Source of the DNA: an uncultured Bacteroidales bacterium
GTDB lineage: Bacteria; Bacteroidota; Bacteroidia; Bacteroidales; Paludibacteraceae
NCBI GenBank assembly: GCA_902799875.1
Contig: CADCCH010000012.1
Span: 1 to 45,816, forward strand
Length of the DNA: 45,816 nucleotides
Reading direction: 5' to 3'
Part shown: positions 6,364-15,381 of the stretch, piece by piece
Layout: each line of letters starts with the position of its first letter
Numbering within the stretch: the first letter of the stretch is position 1
The notes under the pieces: generated by a model
Database searches by the model: none
What the model saw: the letters and a program-made list of their open reading frames with translations, nothing else
What the model was told of the DNA's origin: nothing
Made by a program: the position numbers and the translations under genes

Positions 6364-7692
6364 ATGAAAAAATTATTCTCTTTTGCTCTCGCAGCTTTTG
6401 CTGCCGTTAGCATGAATGCAGCCCAATTAGATCTGGGTATTGGTGAACTGACCGACGCAGGTTGGGGTGGTTGTACTTACAACGCAGCGACCCACACGCT
6501 GACTTTCCCATCCGGATGGAATTGCGGCATGGGCTGGTGGCTGGAAGCTGATTTTTCGGCTTATGACCGCGTAGTAGTTGAGTTCGAGAGCGCTCCGGCT
6601 CAGATCGCTCTGAATGTGAACTATATGACTGCCGATGACAAGGGTCAACAGTATGTTCAGCAATTGGTAGGAGCCGGATCGAAGAGCGCAGAGATTCAGC
6701 TCGATGCTGCCCGTAAGAGCGGTGTGGAGAAAGTCTATCTGCAAGCCGGTGCTCCATGTTCGCTTGTGCTCAAGGCAGCGTATGCCATCAGCGGAGAGGC
6801 TGTAGATCCCCTGGACGGCCTGACAGGCGAGGATGTAGGTGAGATGACCGAGCCGGGCAAGACCTGCTATCTGCCTTTAGCCGTTATCCGCGAATATGCG
6901 TATTTCGAGATCCTGGTTTCCAACAAGACCGATGAGGCGCAGAACGGATGGGGTATCGGTAAGATCGTAGCTGTTAGCGATTGGAATACGCCGGCTTTCG
7001 AACTGTCATGCAACAATCCCGGTACGGGCAATGTAAACCGCTTCGTCATCGCTCAGGAAGACATGCTGGAATATGCTAAGAAGAACGGTGTATATCATAC
7101 CGATGAATACGGTCAGCAAGGTGTACATATCAATGTATATGACGACAAAGCTACCCTCGTTTCTGTGAAGGGTTACGGCGAAGCAGGCGGCGGTTCATCT
7201 AACGTAACGAGAACCGACCTTGGTACGCCGAACGAGTACGGATGTGTGGAGCTCTTGCTCGATGTGATCAATAGTTATGACGAATTCGAAATAGTAGTCA
7301 ACGTAACGAATGCAGCAGTAGGCGCAAACTGGGGTATCGGTAAGATTGTGCCGATCAATAATTGGAACGGTCCGTTCTTCGAGTACAAGACCGTTAAGGC
7401 CGGTGCCGGTGAGCAAACAATCGTCATCACGAAGGCAGATATGCAAGAGTATGCGAAAGTTAACGGCGCATACTACACCGACGAATATCAACGCCAAGGC
7501 GTTACCATCAATGCATACGATGACAAGGCGGCTTTGGTTAAAGTGGTCGGCGTCAAAGCTGCCGGTTCAGGTCCGCAAGGTATTGAAGAGACCTCGGCTG
7601 CCCCAAAAGCATACAAGGTAGTAGAGAACGGCCGCGTTTATATCATCCGCGGTACCCAACGTTACACCATCACCGGTGCTATCGTTGAGTAA
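6364..7692 (+). CDS. Secreted protein with three CBM-like modules, first gene of the mannan operon
   Basis: 442 residues with a cleavable signal peptide (about 1-20, ending SMNAAQ). Module 1 (about 21-150) is rich in W and G (WNCGMGWWLEADFSAYDRV). Modules 2 (about 165-275) and 3 (about 285-395) are clear duplicates: GWGIGKIVAVSDWNTPAFEL matches NWGIGKIVPINNWNGPFFEY, and DMLEYAKKNGVYHTDEY matches DMQEYAKVNGAYYTDEY. The tail KVVENGRVYIIRGTQRYTI resembles that of the 965-residue protein and may be a sorting signal. No catalytic site is visible. With three promoters in front and a terminator behind, it should be the most highly expressed gene of the operon. Surface mannan binding is inference; I know of no named family for the repeat. 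Confidence 0.75.
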   Translation: MKKLFSFALAAFAAVSMNAAQLDLGIGELTDAGWGGCTYNAATHTLTFPSGWNCGMGWWLEADFSAYDRVVVEFESAPAQIALNVNYMTADDKGQQYVQQLVGAGSKSAEIQLDAARKSGVEKVYLQAGAPCSLVLKAAYAISGEAVDPLDGLTGEDVGEMTEPGKTCYLPLAVIREYAYFEILVSNKTDEAQNGWGIGKIVAVSDWNTPAFELSCNNPGTGNVNRFVIAQEDMLEYAKKNGVYHTDEYGQQGVHINVYDDKATLVSVKGYGEAGGGSSNVTRTDLGTPNEYGCVELLLDVINSYDEFEIVVNVTNAAVGANWGIGKIVPINNWNGPFFEYKTVKAGAGEQTIVITKADMQEYAKVNGAYYTDEYQRQGVTINAYDDKAALVKVVGVKAAGSGPQGIEETSAAPKAYKVVENGRVYIIRGTQRYTITGAIVE

Positions 7693-7710
7693 TCCCTACA
7701 TGCATTTCCA

Positions 7711-7749
7711 TTAGCGGCGGTTATCTCGCCGCCGCTAATCTTTTTTTTT
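7711..7749 (+). terminator. Terminator (probable attenuator) before SusC
   Basis: TTAGCGGCGG (7711-7720) and CCGCCGCTAA (7729-7738) form a perfect 10-bp stem followed by TC and nine T. It lies inside what should be one operon: no promoter is visible between it and the SusC start at 7776. Partial read-through would set the ratio of the binding protein to SusC and downstream genes. Confidence 0.8.
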
Positions 7750-7775
7750 ATTGATTAGCCTAATCTCTACTACAA

Positions 7776-10700
7776 ATGATGAAAAGATTAATCATTTTAT
7801 TTCAGTTATGTATCTTCTCCCTGTTGGCTGTAGGTCAGACTATGGAGGTACATGGTCGCGTGCTGGATGGCGCGCAAAAAGGCGAACCGATGATTGGAGC
7901 CACCGTCATGGTCAAAGGTACAAATCAAGGGACCGTGACGGATATTGATGGTCTGTTTGTGTTACAGGTTCCTAAGAATGCGGTTCTCGTGATCTCCTCC
8001 GTAGGATACAAGACGCAGGAAGTCAAGGCGAACAAGGGTCAGTTGACGCTGACTATGGAGGAAGATACACAAGTGTTGGACGAATTTGTAGTAGTGGGCT
8101 ATGGTTCGATGCGTAAAGTGGATCTGACCGGTTCTGTGGGCTCGATTACCGGCGACAAACTCAAAGAATCCATAGTAACGAACGCGGATCAGATGCTGCA
8201 AGGACGTGTCTCCGGTGTTCAGGTTACCCAGAATACCGGCGCTCCCGGCGGTGCTACCAGTATCCGCGTTCGCGGCGCAAGCTCCATCACCGGAGATAAC
8301 GAACCCCTCTATATCATCGATGGTGTCCCGATGTCGGGATCCGGGGCGGATATAGGTGGATTTGATTGGGCAGGGGGATCCAACGGTCAAACCAAAGTAA
8401 ACCCCTTAGCTACCATCTCTCCGCAGGATATCGTCTCGATGGATGTCCTCAAAGATGCCTCTGCATGCGCTATCTATGGTGCCGCCGGCGCTAATGGCGT
8501 CGTCATTATCACTACCCGGCGTGGAGAGGCAGGGAAGATGCATGTCAATTATGACGGATATGTCGGATTGCAGACTTTTGTGCGCAAAATCAGCATGATG
8601 AACCTGCACGACTATGCCGTTTATCAGAAAGATCTGTATAACCAAGGCTTCAGTACCTATCTCAACTCCGTTTATCAGGATCCTTCTCTGTTAGGACGCG
8701 GTACGGATTGGCAGGATGCGGTTGTACGGGATGCCTTGATGCATTCTCATCAGATCTCGCTCACCGGCGGTAACGCCAAAACCCAATTCTCTATCTCCGG
8801 AGGATATATGAATCAGGAGGGTACCGTGATTGGCTCTAATTTCGAGCGTTTCTCGGCGCGCGCCAACGTCGATCATGAGTTTGCCAAATGGTTCAAGTTA
8901 GGCGGTTCGCTCTCTTACGCACGCACCAATGAGAAGATCATCAATAATGATGGCGAATCCGGTATCTTAATGTCCGCCATCACGATGCAACCCGATATCC
9001 CCGTCAAGGATAAATTCGGCAATTGGTCAGGGCCCTCTAACTTGAGCGCCTCCGCCAACTATAACCCCGTAGCCATGGCGCAGTTGTTCAATAACCGCCT
9101 TCAACGCGACCGTATCATGGGTAGTTTCTACGGACAATTCAATTTTACGGGCTATCTCAATCTCCGCACGGAGTATAGTTTTGATAGCAACACTTCGCTC
9201 AACAAGGGATTTATGCCGACCTACCAATTCGGCGTACGAATTAATAATATCAATAAGATCTATCAACGCGAGGAGCATTCCTTCTATTGGATATGGAAGA
9301 ATTACCTGAATTATAACCAGACGATAGGTAAACATACCATTGGCGCTATGTTAGGTATGGAGATGTCCCGCTCCGCATGGGAGGGTACAGCCTTGCAGAA
9401 AAATAATCTCACCAACGATGATATCCAGGTCATGGGCGAGGATGGTACCTATGTCACCAACTCGGGATGGAAGGACGCCAGCACCACCATGTCCGTTTTC
9501 GCTCGCGCAAACTATAACTATGATAACCGCTATCTGATCACCGCTACTATTCGTGGCGATGCGTCCTCTAAGTTCGGTCCCGCGCATCGATGGGGCGCGT
9601 TCCCTTCGGTCGCCTTGGCATGGCGTATGAGCAATGAGGCTTGGATGAGGGATGTCAAGCAGATTAGCAATCTCAAACTGCGCGTAGGATATGGTCAGGT
9701 CGGAAACTCCAATATCGGTACCTATCTCTACGCGGCGAAGATGCGCGCGTATGCTTCTTTATTCGGTACCAGTTTCCGAATGGCTACGAATGCGAATCCA
9801 GACCTTAAATGGGAAGCATCTGAGCAATGGAACATAGGTGTCGATTTCGGTATGTTTAACAGCCGAATCGATCTCTCAGTCGATCTCTATCAGAAACAAA
9901 CCAAAGACCTTCTTTTGCAACCCTCCGTACCCGCTATCATCGGCGGTAACGGATGGGATGATATAGCTACTCCGATGACCAATATCGGACGAGTACGGAA
10001 CAGAGGTATCGATATATCGCTCAATACAGCCCCTGTACAAACACGCGATTTTCAATGGAATAGCAACCTCGTTATCTCCGTAAACCGCAATATGGTACTC
10101 GCTATGGATGCCAATAATACGCCTATCTACGGGAATATTGACTGGTATTCGGAGTTCCAAACAGCTACCGCCATAATGGTCGGACAACCCATGGGCGTGT
10201 TTTACGGATTCCAGACCGACGGACTCTTTGAGAACAAAGAGGATATCGAGCATTGGGCGGTTCAGGTGGATGACGGAACAGGGCATAATAAGATTGACCG
10301 AAACAGCGGCGTCTGGGTAGGAGATATCCGTTTCAAAGACCTTGACGGAGACGGATTTATCACCGATAAGGACCAAACCGTCATCGGTAATCCTAACCCC
10401 GATTTTACATTTGGATTTACGAATAATTTCAGTTATAAGAATTGGACCTTGGGCATCGTCCTTAATGGTTCCGTAGGAGGACAGATCCTCAACTACACGC
10501 GCGTGAAGACCGAAGGTATGACCTCGATATGGGATAACCAATCGACACGTGTCAATGATCGCGTGCAGTTCGGCTACTACGATGGAGACGATACCAATAA
10601 AGATATTTCCAATCTCTATATCCTCAATAATATATCGACGACCTTGCCTCGATGGAATACGACCGATGTCAACCGTAATAACCGTATGTCGGACAGATGG

Positions 10701-10955
10701 CTCGAGAGCGCATCGTTTATGCGTATCAGTAATATCTCCCTCAGTTATACCTTCCCGGATAGATGGATGAAGAAGATTCATATCGCCAAACTGAAACTGT
10801 ATGCCAATATCCAAAACGTATGGATATTTACCGCCTATAGCGGTTACGATCCTGAGATAGGAGCGTATAACCAGCAAGCCGGCAAACTCAATATCGATAC
10901 CGGTCGCTATCCCTCACCAAGGGTATATACGTTTGGCCTCAATCTATCCTTATAA
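7776..10955 (+). CDS. SusC-like TonB-dependent outer-membrane transporter (mannan locus)
   Basis: 1059 residues: signal peptide (about 1-20), carboxypeptidase-D-like regulatory domain (about 24-100, VHGRVLDG... GEPMIGATV), a TonB box region (DEFVVVGYGSMRKVDLTG), plug domain (DQMLQGRVSGVQV, PLYIIDGVPM, VLKDASACAIYGAAGANGVV) and a long beta-barrel ending in the expected aromatic-rich strand YTFGLNLSL. It forms the TonB-driven import channel for mannan oligosaccharides together with the SusD partner encoded 27 nt downstream. It has no promoter of its own and depends on read-through of the terminator at 7711. ATG codons stand at 7776 and 7779; either may be used. Confidence 0.95.
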   Translation: MMKRLIILFQLCIFSLLAVGQTMEVHGRVLDGAQKGEPMIGATVMVKGTNQGTVTDIDGLFVLQVPKNAVLVISSVGYKTQEVKANKGQLTLTMEEDTQVLDEFVVVGYGSMRKVDLTGSVGSITGDKLKESIVTNADQMLQGRVSGVQVTQNTGAPGGATSIRVRGASSITGDNEPLYIIDGVPMSGSGADIGGFDWAGGSNGQTKVNPLATISPQDIVSMDVLKDASACAIYGAAGANGVVIITTRRGEAGKMHVNYDGYVGLQTFVRKISMMNLHDYAVYQKDLYNQGFSTYLNSVYQDPSLLGRGTDWQDAVVRDALMHSHQISLTGGNAKTQFSISGGYMNQEGTVIGSNFERFSARANVDHEFAKWFKLGGSLSYARTNEKIINNDGESGILMSAITMQPDIPVKDKFGNWSGPSNLSASANYNPVAMAQLFNNRLQRDRIMGSFYGQFNFTGYLNLRTEYSFDSNTSLNKGFMPTYQFGVRINNINKIYQREEHSFYWIWKNYLNYNQTIGKHTIGAMLGMEMSRSAWEGTALQKNNLTNDDIQVMGEDGTYVTNSGWKDASTTMSVFARANYNYDNRYLITATIRGDASSKFGPAHRWGAFPSVALAWRMSNEAWMRDVKQISNLKLRVGYGQVGNSNIGTYLYAAKMRAYASLFGTSFRMATNANPDLKWEASEQWNIGVDFGMFNSRIDLSVDLYQKQTKDLLLQPSVPAIIGGNGWDDIATPMTNIGRVRNRGIDISLNTAPVQTRDFQWNSNLVISVNRNMVLAMDANNTPIYGNIDWYSEFQTATAIMVGQPMGVFYGFQTDGLFENKEDIEHWAVQVDDGTGHNKIDRNSGVWVGDIRFKDLDGDGFITDKDQTVIGNPNPDFTFGFTNNFSYKNWTLGIVLNGSVGGQILNYTRVKTEGMTSIWDNQSTRVNDRVQFGYYDGDDTNKDISNLYILNNISTTLPRWNTTDVNRNNRMSDRWLESASFMRISNISLSYTFPDRWMKKIHIAKLKLYANIQNVWIFTAYSGYDPEIGAYNQQAGKLNIDTGRYPSPRVYTFGLNLSL

Positions 10956-10982
10956 ATCAACGAATGTACAATCTTAGAAACA

Positions 10983-12629
10983 ATGAACCATATGAAACGC
11001 AGTAACCGTATCATTCATCTTGTTGTCATCGCGATCGCCATGGTCATGAGCGCTTGTTCGGATTTCTTGACGGTAGAACCCGAGGATAGTATCGCTATGG
11101 GGGAGTTCTATAAGACCGAAGCCAATATCCGCCAAAATACCGCTACCCTCTATGCTATGAAATCCTGGCAAGCTTTTTCCCACCAATTCATGTGGATGGC
11201 AGGAGACGAGTTGTCCGGAGACTTGTACTATACCTATGATCAGGAGGGACAGTTTTATTATATGTCCTTTGGCGCCAATAACTCCTTCTTGACTCAGGGC
11301 TGGCAGGGCTTATACCGAATCATCAGTTTTGCCAACAATATCATCAATACCATGCCCGACTTAGCGCGTGCCAACGGTATAAGCGAAGAGGCTATCAACC
11401 GAGGACTCGCAGAAGCAAGAGGCATTCGTGGTACCGCCTATTGGATCTTAACGGAGTATTGGGGCGATGTGACTATCGTCGAGAATAATGTGGCGATGCA
11501 ATCCTCAGTCTTGCGCCGCAATACCCAGGAGTCCGTCTATCGCTTTATCGTCGATGATCTGACTTTTGCTATGAAGCATCTGCCAAAGGCGGATCAGCAA
11601 CCCGGTCGATTGACCTATTGGAGCGTAGAGGGTATGTTGGCTAAAGTGTATCTCTCTATGGCTTCCCATCTGGATAATGCCCAATCAGATAACTATTTCG
11701 CCAAAGCAAAGTCTCTGTCGGCTGATGTGATCAATAATAGCGGTTTGTCCCTCTGGCCTAACTATGCTACTTTGTTCGATATAGAAGCCAATAACAATCC
11801 CGAGTCGCTCATCGCTATCCAATGTATCGTCGGTGGGTATGGGTACGGCAACGCGCATAATTGTAACTGGAGCCGTACGTCATGCGCCGATCAGGCATGG
11901 GGAGACGGCAAAGGTCCTACCGTCAACCTACAAAAACAATATGATCCTGCAGACTTGCGACGCCAATGGGTGTATATGAGCGAAGGGGACTACTATCCTA
12001 ATATCAACAAAGCGAACGGTGGCTATACCTATCATATCGCTGTGGTCGATGAGCAAGGCAATGAGCTGGAGTCGGCGAATGAGATGCTGTCGCATTGCAA
12101 GAAGTATTGTATCGGTCGAGCTGCAGACTGCGATGGAGGAGTAGGCGATGCACAAGATGCTGCCAATAATATCTATCTTCTTCGCCTCGCGGATGTGTAT
12201 ATGGTGTACGTGGAGGCTTGTATAGGGAGAGGAGAGGCTACTTCCGATGCCTTGGCGCTCGATGTCTATGCACGCATTCGTGCGCGTGCCGGTCTAAGCG
12301 CCGATGAGGATGGCGCTATCACCTACGACGAACTGATACATGAGCGCCGGTGCGAGTTCGCTTTTGAAGGGATTAATTTCTTTGATATCAAACGCATGTT
12401 CTATCGTAATCAGGAGAAAGCCCTGGCATACCTCAACGGCATGAACCGTGAGCAGGGATATTATAACTCTGACCCCTCCAAAAAGACTGTTAGAGAGGGA
12501 TATACGCTCGATCTCACAAGAGCGCTCATCACCGTCAGCGCCTCGCAGATGTATCTTCCTATTCCCGGCTCTGAGTTAACCGCCATGCCCTCCCTGGCAG
12601 AACCGGCTGTAGATTATTATGCTAAATAA
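10983..12629 (+). CDS. SusD/RagB-family surface glycan-binding lipoprotein (mannan locus)
   Basis: 548 residues. The signal peptide ends in a lipobox (VMSAC, Cys at about residue 24) followed by SDFLTVEPED, the usual SusD mature start. The body has the RagB/SusD TPR-type helices (GLAEARGIRGTAYWILTEYWGDV) and the C-terminal region with HERRCEFAFEGINFFDIKR and the closing SQMYLPIPGSEL. It caps the SusC barrel encoded 27 nt upstream and captures oligosaccharides at the cell surface. The start may be ATG 10983 or ATG 10992. Its last codons overlap a possible upstream start of the next gene. Confidence 0.95.
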   Translation: MNHMKRSNRIIHLVVIAIAMVMSACSDFLTVEPEDSIAMGEFYKTEANIRQNTATLYAMKSWQAFSHQFMWMAGDELSGDLYYTYDQEGQFYYMSFGANNSFLTQGWQGLYRIISFANNIINTMPDLARANGISEEAINRGLAEARGIRGTAYWILTEYWGDVTIVENNVAMQSSVLRRNTQESVYRFIVDDLTFAMKHLPKADQQPGRLTYWSVEGMLAKVYLSMASHLDNAQSDNYFAKAKSLSADVINNSGLSLWPNYATLFDIEANNNPESLIAIQCIVGGYGYGNAHNCNWSRTSCADQAWGDGKGPTVNLQKQYDPADLRRQWVYMSEGDYYPNINKANGGYTYHIAVVDEQGNELESANEMLSHCKKYCIGRAADCDGGVGDAQDAANNIYLLRLADVYMVYVEACIGRGEATSDALALDVYARIRARAGLSADEDGAITYDELIHERRCEFAFEGINFFDIKRMFYRNQEKALAYLNGMNREQGYYNSDPSKKTVREGYTLDLTRALITVSASQMYLPIPGSELTAMPSLAEPAVDYYAK

Positions 12630-12639
12630 CTTGATCAAT

Positions 12640-13854
12640 ATGAAAACCACTGTTTATGTACTTCCCTTAGCGATGTGGATAGTCGTTTTGGGTACAGTTA
12701 TGGGACTCTCTTCCTGCTCCGAGGAATATATACGTGATCATGGAAACGGTAAACCGGCTGTGATTGATTATGTACGTCTTTGTGATCCGGCGAAATCCGA
12801 TTCTGCTATCTATGAGGCAGAGATGCTATCTACCATAGCTATTGTGGGAACGAATCTGCAATCGGTTAACTCCATCTTTTTCGGTAAGACCGAAGCAGCG
12901 CTCAACTCCTCCCTCGTCAGCCCTCGGGCAATCATCGTTACGGTGCCTTTCTCACTGGAGATATCGGATAATATGCGGCTCGTGACGGTGGATAATAAAA
13001 TCACCGATTATTCCTTCCGTACCTATATCCCTGCTCCCGTCTTACGCAGCATGGTGTGCGAATATGTGGATGATGGTGATACGGCGGTGCTCAAAGGAGA
13101 TTATTTCTATGAGCCCCTGCAGCTCGTCATGGCGGACGAAAAGGCGGTGAAGATTGTCAGCTGCTCCGCAACCGAGATCGCCTTCATCGTACCCGATGGT
13201 GCCGTAGAGGGACCGCTGACCGTAACGACATCCTATGGTAGCACGTCTTCTGACTTCTATTTCCGAGACAAACGGGGATTGATAACGGATTTTCGTACCC
13301 ATGAGTGGGGAAACTCCTATCTCAAAGGAGCCGTTTCGGATGTGGATGGCGTAGATGGTAACTATCTGCTTTTAGCCGCTCCGGCGGTAGGCGCGTGGGT
13401 CTGGAATAATGACCTGTCCGGTTGTTATTGGGCTAAAGACGGGCGAGGTATAGAGCCTATCGCGCAAGGCATGGCGGATACGCTCGCACTGAAATTTGAG
13501 GTGAATATCATCCAATGGAGTGATGTGCCGATGCTGTTTTGGTTTAAGACATCCGACCAGGAGTTCTCCGTCGATGATAATAACGCCCAATATCACTGGA
13601 AACCATGGTTGAACGAAGACGGTACGGTATCTAATGCCGCTACCGGAGGATGGACAACCGTCTCTATCCCTCTCGTGGATTTTAATACGAATAAGGAAGA
13701 AACCAGCACTGAGAGAATACTGGGCGAGATGTCGCAATATACCGATTTCAATATGATGATCTTTGGCGCGCAAACGGACGCAAGCAAGAAATATCCGGTA
13801 GAAATAAGGATTGACAATCCGCGTATCGTTCCTTATCATGTACATTCCAAATAA
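12640..13854 (+). CDS. Surface glycan-binding lipoprotein (SGBP-type, IPT/TIG domains)
   Basis: About 404 residues. A signal peptide leads to the lipobox LSSC (GLSSCSEEYI). Two Ig-like IPT/TIG domains follow (STIAIVGTNLQSVNSIFFG and DTAVLKGDYFYEPL...SATEIAFIVPDG), then a C-terminal beta-sandwich (from about RGLITDFRTHEWGNSY) that includes many Trp, as in SGBP-B glycan-binding domains. It takes the SusE/SGBP place right after SusD (10-nt gap from this start) and should tether mannan at the surface. An earlier ATG at 12619 overlaps the SusD gene and would add seven residues; the ATG at 12640 gives the better signal peptide. Confidence 0.85.
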   Translation: MKTTVYVLPLAMWIVVLGTVMGLSSCSEEYIRDHGNGKPAVIDYVRLCDPAKSDSAIYEAEMLSTIAIVGTNLQSVNSIFFGKTEAALNSSLVSPRAIIVTVPFSLEISDNMRLVTVDNKITDYSFRTYIPAPVLRSMVCEYVDDGDTAVLKGDYFYEPLQLVMADEKAVKIVSCSATEIAFIVPDGAVEGPLTVTTSYGSTSSDFYFRDKRGLITDFRTHEWGNSYLKGAVSDVDGVDGNYLLLAAPAVGAWVWNNDLSGCYWAKDGRGIEPIAQGMADTLALKFEVNIIQWSDVPMLFWFKTSDQEFSVDDNNAQYHWKPWLNEDGTVSNAATGGWTTVSIPLVDFNTNKEETSTERILGEMSQYTDFNMMIFGAQTDASKKYPVEIRIDNPRIVPYHVHSK

Positions 13855-13863
13855 CGTATCACG

Positions 13864-15369
13864 ATGAACTACTTTAAAAGACATATTTTTTCCCTTCTGA
13901 TCACCCTCTTTGCCTACTCGCTCTCCGCTCAGACATGGCAGGCAGAATCCGCCTCCTACAGCGGCACCTTGAATGATGGAGTGGTATGGTTCTATGACGA
14001 TGATGTCAACGGCTATGTACTTTTTAATATTTCCGCTTCTGCCGTTTCGTCCGTGACGGTGTATGTCGGGGTGCAATCGCCGTATGGAGACAAAGTGATG
14101 GCATGGCAGGTCTGCGGCCAATCGGGAACGACCCAACTGACGCAGCAAAACGGTACGTATGAGGTGTGTCTGGGGACTTTTACTTTTTCCGCGGGCGTTA
14201 ATACGATACGTTTAGCGCCTGACTGGACATGGTTTGGTATCGATTATATCCGTCTCACGGGGCTGAATGGCGGATCATCCGGAGATGGCCCTACTACACA
14301 GATGGAGGGCTTTAAAGTAAGCGGAAACCAACTCTTGGACGGATATGGTCAGCCTTTCCGAATGATGGGTGCTAACTTGGCATACGCTTGGTTTAAGGGC
14401 TATGGTTATGACCGCCAGATGCAGGCGATGAAACGCGCGGGGGCGAATGCAGTACGTGTAGCCCTGTCGGATGGGACGCAGTACACCAAAGACACTTATT
14501 CTACCATCCAGGGCATGATCGCACAAGCGGAAGCGCTGCAGATGATTCTCGTGCTTGAGATACATGACCATACCGGATCGGATGAGTCCTCTGCTTTGCA
14601 AACGGCTGCTGCCTATTGGGTGGAGATGGCGAATGCCTTGAAGGGACATGAGCATTCGGTGATTATCAATATCGCTAACGAATGGAAGGGAACATGGAAA
14701 CAGTATTCCTCCTACGCTTCTGCGTACTCTACCGCCATTCAAACCATCCGGAATGCCGGCTTGACCCATTGTCTGATGGTGGATGCTGCGGGGTGGGGGC
14801 AGGAAGTAGCCAGCCTCACCAACCAGGCGCAGAATATTCTGAATGCCGATCCGCAAAAAAATGTCATCTTCTCTATTCATATGTACGAGGTGGCAGGCGC
14901 TCCGGGACGTGTGCAGACTAATATCGACAATGTCCTGAGTCATGGTGTCGCGCTATGTATAGGAGAGTTCGCATGGGCGCACAAGGGCGATGATGTAGAT
15001 GAAGATGAGATCATTTCCTACACCCGTCAGAAAGGAGTCGGATGGCTCGCTTGGTCCTGGTGGGGAAACGGCGGAGGATTGAACTATATCGATCTCGTTA
15101 CCAACCAATATGACGAGAACTCTGCCACTACGCAAACAACCGGCAATATGAGCTGTAATTGGGGACAGAAAGTAATGAACGCATGGGCTGCTGATGCACA
15201 GGTATGCTCCGTGTATCTGGATCCTCCGGTTTTGTCGTCAGATGTTCCTCTGGGCGGGGAAAAACCTGCGGATAACAGCTATTATGACATGCTGGGTCGA
15301 CCTGTCGCCAAACCGCAACCCGGAGCTATCTATATACATGCCGGACAAAAAATAGTAATCGCAAATTAA
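13864..15369 (+). CDS. GH5 endo-beta-mannanase with N-terminal CBM and T9SS-like tail
   Basis: 501 residues, signal peptide 1-22. The N-terminal module (about 23-138, WQAESASY ... WFGIDYIRLTG) is CBM35-like. The GH5 barrel (about 145-440) carries the acid/base Glu273 in NIANEWKGTW and the nucleophile Glu368 in CIGEFAWAHKG. The pattern is closest to bacterial GH5_8 mannanases. The C-terminus DMLGRPVAKPQPGAIYIHAG is a short type A T9SS sorting-like domain, so export to the surface or medium by T9SS is likely. It hydrolyses beta-1,4-mannan internally. It lies 9 nt after the SGBP gene and 12 nt before the GH26 gene. Confidence 0.88.
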   Translation: MNYFKRHIFSLLITLFAYSLSAQTWQAESASYSGTLNDGVVWFYDDDVNGYVLFNISASAVSSVTVYVGVQSPYGDKVMAWQVCGQSGTTQLTQQNGTYEVCLGTFTFSAGVNTIRLAPDWTWFGIDYIRLTGLNGGSSGDGPTTQMEGFKVSGNQLLDGYGQPFRMMGANLAYAWFKGYGYDRQMQAMKRAGANAVRVALSDGTQYTKDTYSTIQGMIAQAEALQMILVLEIHDHTGSDESSALQTAAAYWVEMANALKGHEHSVIINIANEWKGTWKQYSSYASAYSTAIQTIRNAGLTHCLMVDAAGWGQEVASLTNQAQNILNADPQKNVIFSIHMYEVAGAPGRVQTNIDNVLSHGVALCIGEFAWAHKGDDVDEDEIISYTRQKGVGWLAWSWWGNGGGLNYIDLVTNQYDENSATTQTTGNMSCNWGQKVMNAWAADAQVCSVYLDPPVLSSDVPLGGEKPADNSYYDMLGRPVAKPQPGAIYIHAGQKIVIAN

Positions 15370-15381
15370 TCGTGTAGATCT

